DNA from: Cerasibacillus terrae
Lineage (GTDB): Bacteria > Bacillota > Bacilli > Bacillales > Amphibacillaceae
Reading direction: 5' to 3'
Assembly: GCF_008039555.1 (NCBI RefSeq)
Contig: NZ_VDUW01000014.1
Location: 1 to 57,357 of the forward strand
Length of the DNA: 57,357 nt
The notes under the pieces were generated by a model, which did no database searches, was not told the DNA's origin, and worked only from the letters and a program-made list of their open reading frames with translations. The position numbers and the translations under genes are program-made. Below are positions 45,480 through 55,038 of the stretch, one piece after another (position 1 is the first letter of the stretch; each line of letters begins with the position of its first letter).

Positions 45480-45973
45480 GAATATTCCCATTGACCACGT
45501 AATAACTTGACAACATGTGTAAATAAATCAGAGCGTGTAATGAGTTGATTGGTAAAAATACCGATTGTTCCTTCTTTTTTACGAATATCCCTTTTACTTA
45601 CATATTCATCGATAATATCCCCTAATTCCTTGCCTGCTTGTAGACCTTCCGCAATATCTTCTGGTAAAGGAATTCGCGCACCACTTGCTGTATATAGGAG
45701 ATTTTCTGGTGTAACAAGTGCTCCCCAATTACACAGATATAGTTGATTTTCCAAGTACATGACGCCACCCTCTAAACCAATTCCTAATACTCGTTTCGAA
45801 ACATCGACGCACTGTTTGGCACGATTAATTGCTCCAAGCCTTGTCTCTTCATCAGAAAAGGGTTGTTCAGAGACATGGGAAGACACATTTTTTCCAATGA
45901 TATTTGCGTCGGAAAACACCCGTTTAACTGCATTTATTTTTGTGGGATTGGTTGAACCAACCTGAACCTCCAT
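45458..45973 (-). CDS. DUF84 inosine/xanthosine triphosphatase family protein
   Basis: 171 residues from ATG 45973, placed after AAGGGG (an upstream in-frame ATG is at 45991). The protein has the signature of the YjjX/DUF84 family ('VGSTNPTKINAVKRVF', 'DEETRLGAINRA', 'GIGLEGGV'), which hydrolyse deaminated purine triphosphates (ITP, XTP) and so clean the nucleotide pool. It is convergent with ytoQ and behind ytoP. A B. subtilis counterpart at this exact place is not recalled. Confidence 0.9.
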   Translation of the reverse strand: MEVQVGSTNPTKINAVKRVFSDANIIGKNVSSHVSEQPFSDEETRLGAINRAKQCVDVSKRVLGIGLEGGVMYLENQLYLCNWGALVTPENLLYTASGARIPLPEDIAEGLQAGKELGDIIDEYVSKRDIRKKEGTIGIFTNQLITRSDLFTHVVKLLRGQWEYSKKVNAQ

Positions 45974-46015
45974 AAAATATTTCCCCTTCATTCATTTACT
46001 TTAAATCGTTATGAA

Positions 46016-46040
46016 GCCTCCCATCTTATGGATGAGAGGC
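46016..46040 (-). terminator. hairpin after ytoP
   Basis: GCCTC-CATC with GATG-GAGGC between ytoP and the DUF84 gene. The T tail on the minus strand is weak, so termination is probably partial. Confidence 0.45.
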
Positions 46041-46059
46041 AAAGTAATTCAATCTTTTA

Positions 46060-47127
46060 TTAGCTATTCTTCCGTATTAAATCAACCGTATTTTGATCGG
46101 TTGTTTTAACTAATTTCGTCAGTAATTCTTTAGCAGCTGCATAATCATCTACATGGATAATGGATGCGGATGTGTGGATATAGCGAGAACAAAGACCGAT
46201 TACCGCTGATGGAACACCTTCGTTAGAGATATGTACACGACCTGCATCTGTTCCACCTTGGGATACAAAATATTGGTAAGGGATTTTATTTTGTTCTGCT
46301 GTATCTAATACAAATTCACGTATGCCACGATGAGTAACCATGGAACGATCATAAATACGTAACAAGGCACCTTTGCCTAATTGCCCAAATTGATTTTTAT
46401 CACCTGACATATCATTTGCTGGGGATGCATCCAATGCATAGAAAATATCTGGTTGAATCATGTTTGCTGCTACTTGGGCACCACGCAAACCTACCTCTTC
46501 TTGGACAGTGGCACCTGAAAATAACTGGTTTGGAACAGTTTCATTTTGTAATTCTTTTAATAGTTCAATAGCTAAACCACAACCATATCGATTATCCCAT
46601 GCTTTCGCCATTATCTTCTTATTGTTCGCCATTGGTGTAAACGGACAAACAGGAACAATGGCCTGGCCAGGTTTTATACCTATTTTCTCGGCATCCTCCT
46701 TATCATCTGCACCAATATCGATGAGCATATTTTTTATTTCCATTGGTTTGTTTCTTTTTTCTTCTGTTAATAAATGTGGAGGAATAGAACCGATTACTCC
46801 AATAACTGGTCCATCTTCTGTCATGACCTGTACACGTTGTGCTAATAATACTTGATTCCACCACCCACCAAGGGTTTGAAAACGAATCATTCCATTTTCA
46901 GTAATTTGTGTAACCATGAACCCTACTTCATCCATATGACCTGCAACTAACACTTTCGGTCCATCACCATGTTTCACTCCAAATACACCACCAAGATTAT
47001 CTTGGATGATTTCATCTGCATATTTATCCAATTCTTTTTTCATAAAAGAACGAACAAGATGCTCATTTCCTGGAGCTCCTTGTAATTCTGTTAATGTTTT
47101 AAATAGAGTCAGTGTTTCCTTTTCCAT
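46060..47127 (-). CDS. ytoP: M42-family aminopeptidase YtoP
   Basis: A 355-residue metallo-aminopeptidase of the M42 (glutamyl aminopeptidase/endoglucanase-like) family. Metal and catalytic segments: '[10 protein letters not shown]' near 65, 'KAWDNRYG' near 180, 'QEEVGLRGA' near 213, and '[13 protein letters not shown]' near the end. It should form a large cytosolic tetrahedral peptidase assembly trimming peptides. Length matches B. subtilis YtoP (357). AGGTGGG precedes the ATG. Confidence 0.96.
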   Translation of the reverse strand: MEKETLTLFKTLTELQGAPGNEHLVRSFMKKELDKYADEIIQDNLGGVFGVKHGDGPKVLVAGHMDEVGFMVTQITENGMIRFQTLGGWWNQVLLAQRVQVMTEDGPVIGVIGSIPPHLLTEEKRNKPMEIKNMLIDIGADDKEDAEKIGIKPGQAIVPVCPFTPMANNKKIMAKAWDNRYGCGLAIELLKELQNETVPNQLFSGATVQEEVGLRGAQVAANMIQPDIFYALDASPANDMSGDKNQFGQLGKGALLRIYDRSMVTHRGIREFVLDTAEQNKIPYQYFVSQGGTDAGRVHISNEGVPSAVIGLCSRYIHTSASIIHVDDYAAAKELLTKLVKTTDQNTVDLIRKNS

Positions 47128-47200
47128 AATTCATATTCCCACCTTTTTACAATATTTACATACTAGTATAACGAAAAAAAGTACTATTTCCTATAATTAT

Positions 47201-47253
47201 AAAGTGATATTTCAATTAGCGGGGGTCTTACAGCCAGTTGATCTGCGATAAAA
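47201..47253 (+). repeat. dispersed repeat, short copy (plus orientation)
   Basis: AAAGTGATATTTCAATTAG, then GGGGGTCTTACAGCC, then AGTTGATCTGCGATAAAA. It has the same order of words as the copies at 22797-22957 and 28694-28745, and lies between the divergent genes ytoP and ytzB. Confidence 0.75.
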
Positions 47254-47337
47254 TATACTTTTATTTCTATTTCAAGAGTTTTACGGTATACTAAAGATGG
47301 AACAATTAATTCTATTATTCATGCAAGAGGTGATTAA

Positions 47338-47652
47338 ATGAGTAAAAAGAAAGTTATTCTTGCGGCTGGCTTAGGAGTTGCAGCTGGTTACTTAGCAAAA
47401 AAACAGATGGATCAGTATCAAAAAACAACACCTGAAAAAGCATTAAAACAAGCGAAAGAAACATTTAAACAGCAAGGTCCAATCAGTGGTTCTTGGATTT
47501 ATATGAAACCAGAACAAGTAGAAAGAAATGGACTTTTTTATGATGCATATCGTGGTGGGATTACCCGCAATATCGATGGCGAAAACAAACAATATGAGTT
47601 TTATGTAGATGTTGATACAGGTGCTGTTATTGATTCAGTTGAAACGGCGTAA
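47338..47652 (+). CDS. ytzB: PepSY-type small membrane protein (YtzB-like)
   Basis: 104 residues: an N-terminal membrane segment (about 6-19, 'VILAAGLGVAAGYL') followed by a PepSY-like domain ('YEFYVDVDTGAVIDSVETA'). Such domains are thought to modulate peptidases. Start ATG follows AGAGGTG. It matches the small peptidase-propeptide-like YtzB in size and position next to ytoP. Role unproven. Confidence 0.88.
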   Translation: MSKKKVILAAGLGVAAGYLAKKQMDQYQKTTPEKALKQAKETFKQQGPISGSWIYMKPEQVERNGLFYDAYRGGITRNIDGENKQYEFYVDVDTGAVIDSVETA

Positions 47653-47663
47653 ATGATTCACTT

Positions 47664-47696
47664 GAAAAGCCCATTTTCTAACGGGCTTTTCTTTTT
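47664..47696. terminator. terminator between ytzB and ytnP
   Basis: Stem GAAAAGCCC (47664-47672) with GGGCTTTTC (47683-47691) and TTTTT after it on the plus strand; a few bases before the convergent ytnP stop. Confidence 0.85.
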
Positions 47697-47701
47697 GTGT
47701 A

Positions 47702-48562
47702 CTACATTTGATATGTATATTGTTTACGCTTTAACTCATTTGTTTTTTCCCCAGATGAATCAAATTTAATTGCTCGATAATAAGCATCATGATAAAAAGT
47801 AAACCATGCATTTTTCATATAACCTTTCTCCATCCATTTTTCTTTTTGATGCACAGATGTAACTGGATAATCATCATACGCCAATGCCCATAATACAGGC
47901 TGATGAGCATGTGTTGGCATTAAATCTGCCATATGAATAAAACATTCTTCTCCATCTTCAAAGATAAGGATGGAATGCCCTTCACTATGACCACTAGTAT
48001 GAATCAACCTTAGTCCCGGAATAATTTCTATTTCCTTTTCAAATGTTTGTACTTGGTTGATAATTGGTTGCCAATTTATTTCCCAATACGTATTCTTAGA
48101 CCGGATATTGGGATTCCGCATTTCACTCCATTCTATATCAGAAACAATTATCTCAGCTTGTGTAAAAATAGACTGAAATTTATTATCTGATTGTCTGTTC
48201 GTTAAACCACATGCATGATCAAAATGTAAATGGGTCATTAAAACAAAGTCTATATCGTGTACAGTTAATCCTAATTTCATTAATGACTTCTCTAAAGAAG
48301 ATTGTTCATGAACACCGAAATTACGTATTTGTTTTTCGGTTAATTTATCATTCCCTATCCCCGTATCGATTAAAATATTTTTCCCATCAACCTGTAATAA
48401 AATAGGATCTGTTCTTAATTCTATACGATTTTTGTTATCATATGGATATTTTCTACTCCATAATGCTTTTGGAACAACCCCAAACATTGCTCCACCATCT
48501 AAAAACATTACACCACCATTTAGCCATGTCAGTTTGGCTCGACCTATTTGCAATGATTCCAT
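47702..48562 (-). CDS. ytnP: metallo-beta-lactamase-fold lactonase YtnP
   Basis: A 286-residue MBL-fold hydrolase with motif 'THLHFDHACG' near residue 109 and 'HTSGHSEGHS' further on, as in AiiA-like lactonases. The B. subtilis homologue (281 residues) is reported as a quorum-quenching lactonase that interferes with Streptomyces signalling. Binding site GAGGA lies about ten bases before the ATG. Substrate specificity cannot be deduced. Confidence 0.93.
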   Translation of the reverse strand: MESLQIGRAKLTWLNGGVMFLDGGAMFGVVPKALWSRKYPYDNKNRIELRTDPILLQVDGKNILIDTGIGNDKLTEKQIRNFGVHEQSSLEKSLMKLGLTVHDIDFVLMTHLHFDHACGLTNRQSDNKFQSIFTQAEIIVSDIEWSEMRNPNIRSKNTYWEINWQPIINQVQTFEKEIEIIPGLRLIHTSGHSEGHSILIFEDGEECFIHMADLMPTHAHQPVLWALAYDDYPVTSVHQKEKWMEKGYMKNAWFTFYHDAYYRAIKFDSSGEKTNELKRKQYTYQM

Positions 48563-48776
48563 TTATCTCATTCCTCGCTTTTTTAGTTAAGTGTATCGAA
48601 ATAAACATTTCTATGCAAGCGCATACATTTTTTTGAAGAATGATATATGAATAATTAAACTTTATACCGGCACAATATGGTTGATAAATATTACCTAAAA
48701 ATAAAGTGACCAATCAGCATAAGGGTGTTCACATATTATTTCTAGTTTTAAATAAGCTATAATAGAGGTGATTTTC

Positions 48777-49061
48777 ATGCAAATAAATACAAACCATCAA
48801 TTGGAATTATTACATGATATATTAGATGAACATTTAAGTGAAGCTGACTGTAATATTACAGAATACAGTCAAATTAAACGACTTGTTCAATCCATGATTT
48901 CTAAGAACAAAGTTACAAATGAAAATCTGCTCCAACAACTTCCTGAGATGTATCATTATGGCTGGCAGGGAGAGCGTGTTCAAAACACAGAAGAACATAC
49001 CATAACAAATCAACAGAATATTGAAGTTTGGTTGGAGACCATCAATCAGGTATTACGTTAA
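48777..49061 (+). CDS. ytzH: YtzH-like protein
   Basis: 94 residues from ATG 48777, six bases after GAGGTG (an in-frame GTG at 48768 overlaps that binding site). Small acidic helical protein of the YtzH family (B. subtilis, 92 residues), of unknown role. Its stop overlaps the end of convergent ytmP by nine bases, an arrangement kept from B. subtilis, though trmB is not seen here. Confidence 0.88.
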   Translation: MQINTNHQLELLHDILDEHLSEADCNITEYSQIKRLVQSMISKNKVTNENLLQQLPEMYHYGWQGERVQNTEEHTITNQQNIEVWLETINQVLR

Positions 49062-49865
49062 AAAAGTTTGAACATCATTTACTAATTCTTTTAAATCCAA
49101 CATCCGATTTTGAACTGCTGTTGTTTCATTGCGCAAATAATGCCATATCAGGTAATCTAAACAGTTGATAATTAAATACCAATACATTCGTTTTAATGTA
49201 TCTGTATGAAGTGATATCCCAAATGGTTTCAACCAATTATTCCAATCTTCTTTAGGAATGTACCATTTTAATACATGTCCATAATCAATAATTGGATCAG
49301 CAATCATCGCATTCTCCCAATCAACAAGATATATTTGTCCAGAGTTATCTAATATGATATTGTGATGATCGATATCACCATGGCAAACAACAAGCTTTTT
49401 ATTGTCGGTTACTGGTAAAAAAGTATCCAAAATATGAATTGCTTGACGTATTTCTCGGTGTTGATTAGACAATTCCTGTATACGAGTATGGTTTGTCAAC
49501 TGTATGAACCGTGACATAGCTGTTTGTGGTCTTTTGCCTAAACGCATTAACATATACAATAATTCTGAGGAATAATGTATTTTATATAATAAATTAGCAA
49601 CATTTTCCTGCTTCATTTCTTCTTGATTTAATGTTCGACCATCCATCCATTCCTGTGCGGTAATAACATCCCCGTTCTCCATTCGTCTTGTCCAGATTAA
49701 TTTCGGAACGATTCCTTCTGCAGACAAGACTGCTAAAAAAGGAGAAGAATTACGTTTCAAAAATAAACGTTTATCACCGTTTGTAGCAATATATGCATCA
49801 CCAGTTAAACCACCAGCTGGTGTTATAATCCATTCTTTACTTAATATTTTCTGAAACCATTCCAC
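49053..49865 (-). CDS. ytmP: phosphotransferase-family protein YtmP
   Basis: A 270-residue APH/choline-kinase-fold protein. It has the catalytic loop 'VCHGDIDHHNII' (about 155-166) and metal-binding 'YLVDWENAM' (about 175). It should phosphorylate a small molecule; the substrate is unknown. The start is GTG 49865 after GAGGAA. Convergent and overlapping with ytzH. Confidence 0.92.
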   Translation of the reverse strand: MEWFQKILSKEWIITPAGGLTGDAYIATNGDKRLFLKRNSSPFLAVLSAEGIVPKLIWTRRMENGDVITAQEWMDGRTLNQEEMKQENVANLLYKIHYSSELLYMLMRLGKRPQTAMSRFIQLTNHTRIQELSNQHREIRQAIHILDTFLPVTDNKKLVVCHGDIDHHNIILDNSGQIYLVDWENAMIADPIIDYGHVLKWYIPKEDWNNWLKPFGISLHTDTLKRMYWYLIINCLDYLIWHYLRNETTAVQNRMLDLKELVNDVQTFLT

Positions 49866-49964
49866 CGTTCATTCCTCAAATCTATAAGTAATTATGCCAT
49901 TCTAATAGACAGACATGTTATAGGTTACAGAAAAGCTGTCCATAATGCAAGAATGAGTTTTTAT

Positions 49965-50924
49965 TTAACTTATTTTTTTGATTTCACTTTCCTCTCGCTC
50001 TGTTCCCAATATATGAATTGGGTACGTTTTCTTTACAATAGTACATGATTGAAGGGGAGCTATTTTATCTGTTTCCCCATCTACCTGATAATCAAGTTGT
50101 TTATTACTTATTATTTTTAACTTTTCAGCCTCGACAACAGTCACTTCTGAAAAGTTCACATGCCCTCCCCATAATACCGTCAAAAACACACCTAAAACTT
50201 TTAATTTAGATACAGAGTGGATCATTAATATAGAAAACTTATCTGGCTGAACTTTAGCTTCTGGTAAAATTTTCAGACCTCCACCCAAGTATGGGTGATT
50301 ACCAACTAGCACCATGAAACAACGGTTATATCGGCGCTTTTTTCCGTCAATTTCCAACTCTACATTAAAAAACTGAAAGCGAAATAAAACAGAAATGAGT
50401 GCAGATAAATAACTTAATTGCCCGAGGTGTAATTTATTTAAAAATTTTTTCATACTAGATTCATTAGCACGCTTTGCAACCGCTGCATCAAATCCAAACC
50501 CAATACTATTTACAAAGTGTTGACGCTTTTCATCAATTTTATATGTACCCAACCAATAAGGAGAAGCTTCCCGATTCTTTATTATTTCATGGAAGATTCG
50601 GATTGGGTTTCTCCCTAACTGCACTCCTCTTGCAAAATCATTCCCAGAACCTCCAGGAATAAATGCAACTGGGATATTCGTATCATTTGAGAGACCATTA
50701 ATTACTTCATGTAATGTGCCATCACCACTTATAACAATGATTGCTTCAACTTTTCTCTGATTAAGATTAATAAGGTTTGCTGCAATTTCTTCTGCATGGC
50801 CATCGTATTTTGTGTAATAAACTGTTTCATTTATTTCTTTAAATAGTTCTGTTTTCCTTATTTTAGAAAATATTTTTTTTGACTTTCCGTTACCAGCAAT
50901 TGGATTAACAATAAAAACATACAT
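49965..50924 (-). CDS. ytlR: diacylglycerol-kinase-family lipid kinase YtlR
   Basis: 319 residues with the DagK/sphingosine-kinase fold: 'FIVNPIAGNGKS' near the N-terminus, nucleotide loop 'SGDGTLHEVINGL' near 66 and 'PGGSGNDFAR' near 91. It probably phosphorylates diacylglycerol or a related lipid at the membrane. GAGGGA lies at the end of the upstream gene, whose stop is only three bases before this ATG, so translation is coupled. Confidence 0.94.
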   Translation of the reverse strand: MYVFIVNPIAGNGKSKKIFSKIRKTELFKEINETVYYTKYDGHAEEIAANLINLNQRKVEAIIVISGDGTLHEVINGLSNDTNIPVAFIPGGSGNDFARGVQLGRNPIRIFHEIIKNREASPYWLGTYKIDEKRQHFVNSIGFGFDAAVAKRANESSMKKFLNKLHLGQLSYLSALISVLFRFQFFNVELEIDGKKRRYNRCFMVLVGNHPYLGGGLKILPEAKVQPDKFSILMIHSVSKLKVLGVFLTVLWGGHVNFSEVTVVEAEKLKIISNKQLDYQVDGETDKIAPLQSCTIVKKTYPIHILGTEREESEIKKIS

Positions 50925-50927
50925 TTT

Positions 50928-51854
50928 TTATCCCTCATCTGCTAATGAAAAAGAATCTGTTTCTTCTTCCCATTCCGGTCTTCTGATTGATGCTGACTGG
51001 CAATATTTTAAAATCATTTCTGTTACTTTTATTTGTTGGCCTTTAAGCGGAGTAGCAAGAGAACGACATTGCAAAAACCAATCTTCATAATCATTTTTTC
51101 CGATAATATATGTATTGTATGGTTTTTGGGTGTAAACAATATGATTTGTCTTAGATATAACCAATTTACGGACAGGATAATTCACTTGTTCATTTTTTAA
51201 AATACTTTTAACAATTTGTTCTGTTCGTTTTAAAGCAATGATTGGGCTAACTATCTTTAACTGTTGTCCACCTTTGTATACAGTCCAATGGCGTTTATCA
51301 TCAATTTTAAATAATGCATCTCGATTTGTTTCTTCTAATAAATAAATAATTTCAATTCCTAATGGACTAATTAAAATAATCTCTCCATCAACCGGAGCAT
51401 TTTTTACAGCAAAAACAGGAAAATAAAGTAAAAAGTAATTATCTGGAAAGCGTTGTAAAAAATAGATTAATGTCTTATCTTTATATACTTTTTCATCAAC
51501 TAAGGAAACATCAGTTATTGTCGATGTAGCCCATTTTAATTGAAAAGGGAAAAGTCGATTTAAAAAAACTTGTTTCAATCCCTCTTCCGTCTCGGGAATA
51601 CCATTTATTTCATCTTCTGTTTTTTCGGTTTCTAATTCCTTATCTTTTCCGGATAGAAACTTCCATGGAAGCCTATTAAACAAAGGTTTTGGTATTTCTT
51701 CAGATTCATTTGCCTTTATTTCATGCTTATCTACCCAACGATTATAAAGCTTTTTCCAATTTTCTTGCTTTAAGCGGATAAATTGTGTTGGATAACGATA
51801 CGTATTCCATTCATACCGAGAAATATAGTCATATAATTTAACTAGTTGTGCCAT
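50928..51854 (-). CDS. ytlQ: YtlQ-like protein, possibly NERD-related
   Basis: 308 residues from ATG 51854, which begins one base after the stop of ytlP and uses GGTGA inside it. The middle part ('APVDGEIILISPLGIEIIYLLE', then 'KIVSPIIALKRTEQIVKSIL') resembles a nuclease-related NERD domain, but the usual E-x-K end of the strand reads LLE, so catalysis is doubtful. Position within ytlRQP fits YtlQ. Function unknown. Confidence 0.82.
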   Translation of the reverse strand: MAQLVKLYDYISRYEWNTYRYPTQFIRLKQENWKKLYNRWVDKHEIKANESEEIPKPLFNRLPWKFLSGKDKELETEKTEDEINGIPETEEGLKQVFLNRLFPFQLKWATSTITDVSLVDEKVYKDKTLIYFLQRFPDNYFLLYFPVFAVKNAPVDGEIILISPLGIEIIYLLEETNRDALFKIDDKRHWTVYKGGQQLKIVSPIIALKRTEQIVKSILKNEQVNYPVRKLVISKTNHIVYTQKPYNTYIIGKNDYEDWFLQCRSLATPLKGQQIKVTEMILKYCQSASIRRPEWEEETDSFSLADEG

Positions 51855-51855
51855 G

Positions 51856-52422
51856 TTATTCACCACGTAATGGATATGTTCGTATACATTTATATTTTGG
51901 AGATTGTTTTGGATTAATTTGATATATTACAACCTGATTAACAAAAAGTTCTTTATATTGCCCTTGATATCGTTGTTTTAATGGCTCCATCGGTAAAGAT
52001 ATGGAAGGGTCTTTCCATTTTTTCGCAAGAGTAATATGTGGGTTATACTGTCTTTTCTCTTTAGGAAATCCAATTTTTTCAGCCAATTTCTCTACTTGTT
52101 TTTGTAAATTAAGGAGATTTCGGTGATGTTCCACACCAAGCCACAGTACCCTAGGAGATGTTTGGTTACCAAACGACCCCAATTTCCCTATCTGCATCGT
52201 GAAAGGTTGTAATGTAGAAATATACTGCAGCTTATGGTCAAGTTCTTTCAATTGGTTATCATTCATATTCCCAAGAAATTTCAATGTAATATGAAAATCA
52301 CTCGGATGTGTCCATTGTTTATATGGAGCTAATCGTTTTAAATCTGTTTGCCATAGAGAATAATATTGCTTTATCTCAGAAGGTAATGGAATAGCAATGA
52401 AGTAATGTGTATTTTTCTTCAT
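51856..52422 (-). CDS. ytlP: RNA 2',3'-cyclic phosphodiesterase (2'-5' RNA ligase family) YtlP
   Basis: A 188-residue two-histidine phosphoesterase. Both HxT motifs are present: 'HITLKFLG' near residue 46 and 'HITLAKKW' near 128. Members open 2',3'-cyclic phosphates on RNA. AGGGGG precedes the ATG. It lies 18 bases after ytzG in a run of same-strand genes ytgP-ytzG-ytlP-ytlQ-ytlR. Confidence 0.95.
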   Translation of the reverse strand: MKKNTHYFIAIPLPSEIKQYYSLWQTDLKRLAPYKQWTHPSDFHITLKFLGNMNDNQLKELDHKLQYISTLQPFTMQIGKLGSFGNQTSPRVLWLGVEHHRNLLNLQKQVEKLAEKIGFPKEKRQYNPHITLAKKWKDPSISLPMEPLKQRYQGQYKELFVNQVVIYQINPKQSPKYKCIRTYPLRGE

Positions 52423-52440
52423 ATAAATGCCCCCTGGCTT

Positions 52441-53169
52441 CTATTTATTACTTAGAAAAAGAGACTTACAATAAGCCATTTCCTGATTAGTTAATTCCCG
52501 ATAGTCCCCTAGAGATAGTGAAGAATCTAATATAATTTCTCCCATCCGAATTCGTTTTAAATACACGACTTCTTTACCTACTGCTTGAAACATTCGTTTC
52601 ACCTGATGGAATTTCCCCTCGGTAATAGTTACTTTCACTTCTGAAATTTCATCTTGTGATAAAATATGTAACTGCGCCTCTTTGGTCATATACCCATCAT
52701 CTAATAACACTCCATTTTGAAACGAATTCACATCTTTATCATCTACTACACCACGAACCTTTGCATAGTACTCTTTTTCTATACCTTGCTTTGGTGAAAG
52801 GAGACGATGGGCGAGCTTCCCATCGTTCGTTAATAATAAGAGTCCTTCTGTGTCTTTATCTAATCTCCCCACCGGAAATGGCTTGGAATATTGTAATGGT
52901 TCTGCTAATAAATCAATAACTGTTTCATGAATATCGTCTTCGGTTGCCGAAATGTATCCCGGTGGTTTATTCAACATAAGATAAATAAATTCGCGATATG
53001 TAACAAGCTCCCCATTCACATCTATTTCATCTACTTCTGGATCAACATGGATACTTCCAGCTTTGACTCTTGCGCCATTAACCATTACCTTTCCTTTTTT
53101 AAGGATTTTCTTCACATCTTTCCTACTTCCGTAGATGCCAACATTTGCTAATAATTTATCAAGCCGCAT
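52441..53169 (-). CDS. ytzG: RsuA/RluB-family rRNA pseudouridine synthase YtzG
   Basis: 242 residues from ATG 53169, eight bases after AGGTGG (a GTG at 53181 overlaps that site). An N-terminal S4 domain ('MRLDKLLANVGIYGSRKDVKKILKKG') is followed by a pseudouridine synthase domain with the catalytic motif 'GRLDKDTEGLLLLTND' near residue 100. It modifies a uridine in rRNA, probably 16S. It begins 13 bases after the murJ stop. Confidence 0.96.
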   Translation of the reverse strand: MRLDKLLANVGIYGSRKDVKKILKKGKVMVNGARVKAGSIHVDPEVDEIDVNGELVTYREFIYLMLNKPPGYISATEDDIHETVIDLLAEPLQYSKPFPVGRLDKDTEGLLLLTNDGKLAHRLLSPKQGIEKEYYAKVRGVVDDKDVNSFQNGVLLDDGYMTKEAQLHILSQDEISEVKVTITEGKFHQVKRMFQAVGKEVVYLKRIRMGEIILDSSLSLGDYRELTNQEMAYCKSLFLSNK

Positions 53170-53182
53170 ATCTACTTCCACC

Positions 53183-54817
53183 TCATTTTTTAAAGATACG
53201 AGTTATCCCTTTCATTTTTGTTTTTAATTTATCCTCAAGTCCCGCTCCAAAAACATGCTCGAATAACGTAGACGCATAGGCTAACCATAAATATACTCCT
53301 CCACCGACGTTTACACCGATGAGCATCATCACTGTTGTTGCCCATCTTTTCGTTTCATACGGTAGAAAGAATTCAAATATAAATTTTAAAAACAAAATAA
53401 TAATAGCCATAATGGCAGAAAAAATCAGAACAAGAAGTGTTCGTTTAAATAATTGCTTAAATGAAAAATTAACAGCCTTTTTCATGTGCCAAAGATTTAA
53501 GCATACTGCCGTTCCTGCAGCGATTGCAGTACCAAAAATTGCTCCTTTTGCACCAAACATATGGATTAGTTGAATATTTAATGCAACTTTTAAAAACAAT
53601 CCTGCTGATAAGCTAATCACAGTAAATCCTTGTCGATTAATCCCCTGTAAAAGTGATGATGAAACAGTAAATAAGGCAAATAACAAGGCCACTGGTGCAT
53701 ACCAAGCAAGAAGTGAACCCGTTATTTCGATATTGTCTAAACCATATAACGAACCATAGATTTCATCTGATAACATTAATAACCCAACTGCAGCAGGAAT
53801 AACAAGTACTGCAATAATTTGTAATGCTTGATTAATTTGCTCATGTATTCTTTTTTTATTTTTTTCAACAAATGATTTTGTCAAGGCTGGTAAGATAGCT
53901 AAAGATAATCCTGTAGCTATTGTCCCTGGTATAATGATTAACTTATGACCATATAAATTAATAGCAGCATAAGATATTTTATAATCATTCTGTCCAATAG
54001 CGTGCATCGCTCGTTCAAACGTAAACATATCTACAAGTTGATATAATGTTGTTGCCAACCCAACAATAATAAAAGGTCCAGCATATCTAAATAATTCCTT
54101 AAATAAATCTTTCATTGGAATATCATGGGTATACTGTTGTTGAGTTATATTTTCTTGAATATAGTCTTTACGCTTCTGCCAATAAATCCATAACACAACA
54201 CATGAGCCAATAGCACCAACGAAAGCTCCAAATGTTGCTAGACCAACTGCAGTAGCAATAGTTCCATCAAATACTTTAATAACTAAGAATGCACCAGCTA
54301 ACACAAATACAATTCGTACAATCTGCTCAATAACTTGAGAAACAGCAGTAGGTCCCATGGATTGGTATCCTTGAAAGAAACCACGAACAATACTCATGGA
54401 AGGAATGATTAATAAAGCAAAACTAACCATTCGAATAACCATTTTCGTGTCCTGTTGCATGGATAGATCATTTGGCACAGCAAATTCTGCTATTTTTCCA
54501 GCACCAAAAAAAAGTCCTAAAAAGGATAACAAACCAGTTACTGCCATTAAAGTAATACCCGCTTTAAACATTCGTAAACCAGTCTCATAATCATTTAATG
54601 AATTGTATTTCGATACAAATTTTGATACAGCTAATGGTACACCTATTGTGGATAAACTAAGGAAGATATTATATGGGGTATACGCAAAACTGTATAATGT
54701 TCCCCCTGTATCTCCAACTAAACCGTTAAAAGGTATAACATAAATCATTCCTAAAAATTTTGATAAGAAAGATGCGAACGTTAAAAGCATTGTTCCTCTT
54801 ACAATCTGATTTGACAT
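53183..54817 (-). CDS. ytgP: lipid II flippase MurJ/YtgP (MOP superfamily)
   Basis: A 544-residue polytopic membrane protein with about 14 helices, the same length as B. subtilis YtgP, which is a MurJ homologue moving lipid II across the membrane (functionally redundant there with Amj). The N-terminus 'TFASFLSKFLGMIYVIPF' and 'MVSFALLIIPSMSIVRGFFQG' are typical MVF/MATE-like segments. AGGTGAAG precedes the ATG. Confidence 0.95.
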   Translation of the reverse strand: MSNQIVRGTMLLTFASFLSKFLGMIYVIPFNGLVGDTGGTLYSFAYTPYNIFLSLSTIGVPLAVSKFVSKYNSLNDYETGLRMFKAGITLMAVTGLLSFLGLFFGAGKIAEFAVPNDLSMQQDTKMVIRMVSFALLIIPSMSIVRGFFQGYQSMGPTAVSQVIEQIVRIVFVLAGAFLVIKVFDGTIATAVGLATFGAFVGAIGSCVVLWIYWQKRKDYIQENITQQQYTHDIPMKDLFKELFRYAGPFIIVGLATTLYQLVDMFTFERAMHAIGQNDYKISYAAINLYGHKLIIIPGTIATGLSLAILPALTKSFVEKNKKRIHEQINQALQIIAVLVIPAAVGLLMLSDEIYGSLYGLDNIEITGSLLAWYAPVALLFALFTVSSSLLQGINRQGFTVISLSAGLFLKVALNIQLIHMFGAKGAIFGTAIAAGTAVCLNLWHMKKAVNFSFKQLFKRTLLVLIFSAIMAIIILFLKFIFEFFLPYETKRWATTVMMLIGVNVGGGVYLWLAYASTLFEHVFGAGLEDKLKTKMKGITRIFKK

Positions 54818-54930
54818 GACTTCACCTGCATATACTTCACTATTTCTTTTTGCACTACACGTTATTTTATCATATATTGGTAAAGAGAGTCGAAATTTAT
54901 AGGTTTTATTTTAAATAAGTAGATGGAAAA

Positions 54931-54955
54931 CCCATCATGCACATAAAATGATGGG
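54931..54955. other. isolated hairpin upstream of ytgP
   Basis: CCCATCAT (54931-54938) with ATGATGGG (54948-54955). No T run on either side fits a terminator, and its role is not clear. Confidence 0.35.
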
Positions 54956-54972
54956 AGATGCTTCCATGAATG

Positions 54973-55030
54973 AAATCCTTCTCTATAACAAATGCTAAGA
55001 CTGTCTTTAGCATATCATGCGAAAGGATTT
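54973..55030 (+). promoter_or_regulatory. possible ribosome-site-sequestering leader
   Basis: AAATCCTT (54973-54980) is perfectly complementary to AAGGATTT (55023-55030), which contains the ribosome binding site of the next gene. Between them lies a stem ATGCTAA (54992-54998) with TTAGCAT (55007-55013). Folded, the RNA would hide the binding site. Confidence 0.45.
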
Positions 55031-55038
55031 GATTGTGA

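Noticed and set aside
48758..48763. TATAAT box before ytzH
   Set aside because: It lies almost directly against the ribosome binding site; a start from it would produce nearly no leader, so it is likely chance in AT-rich DNA.
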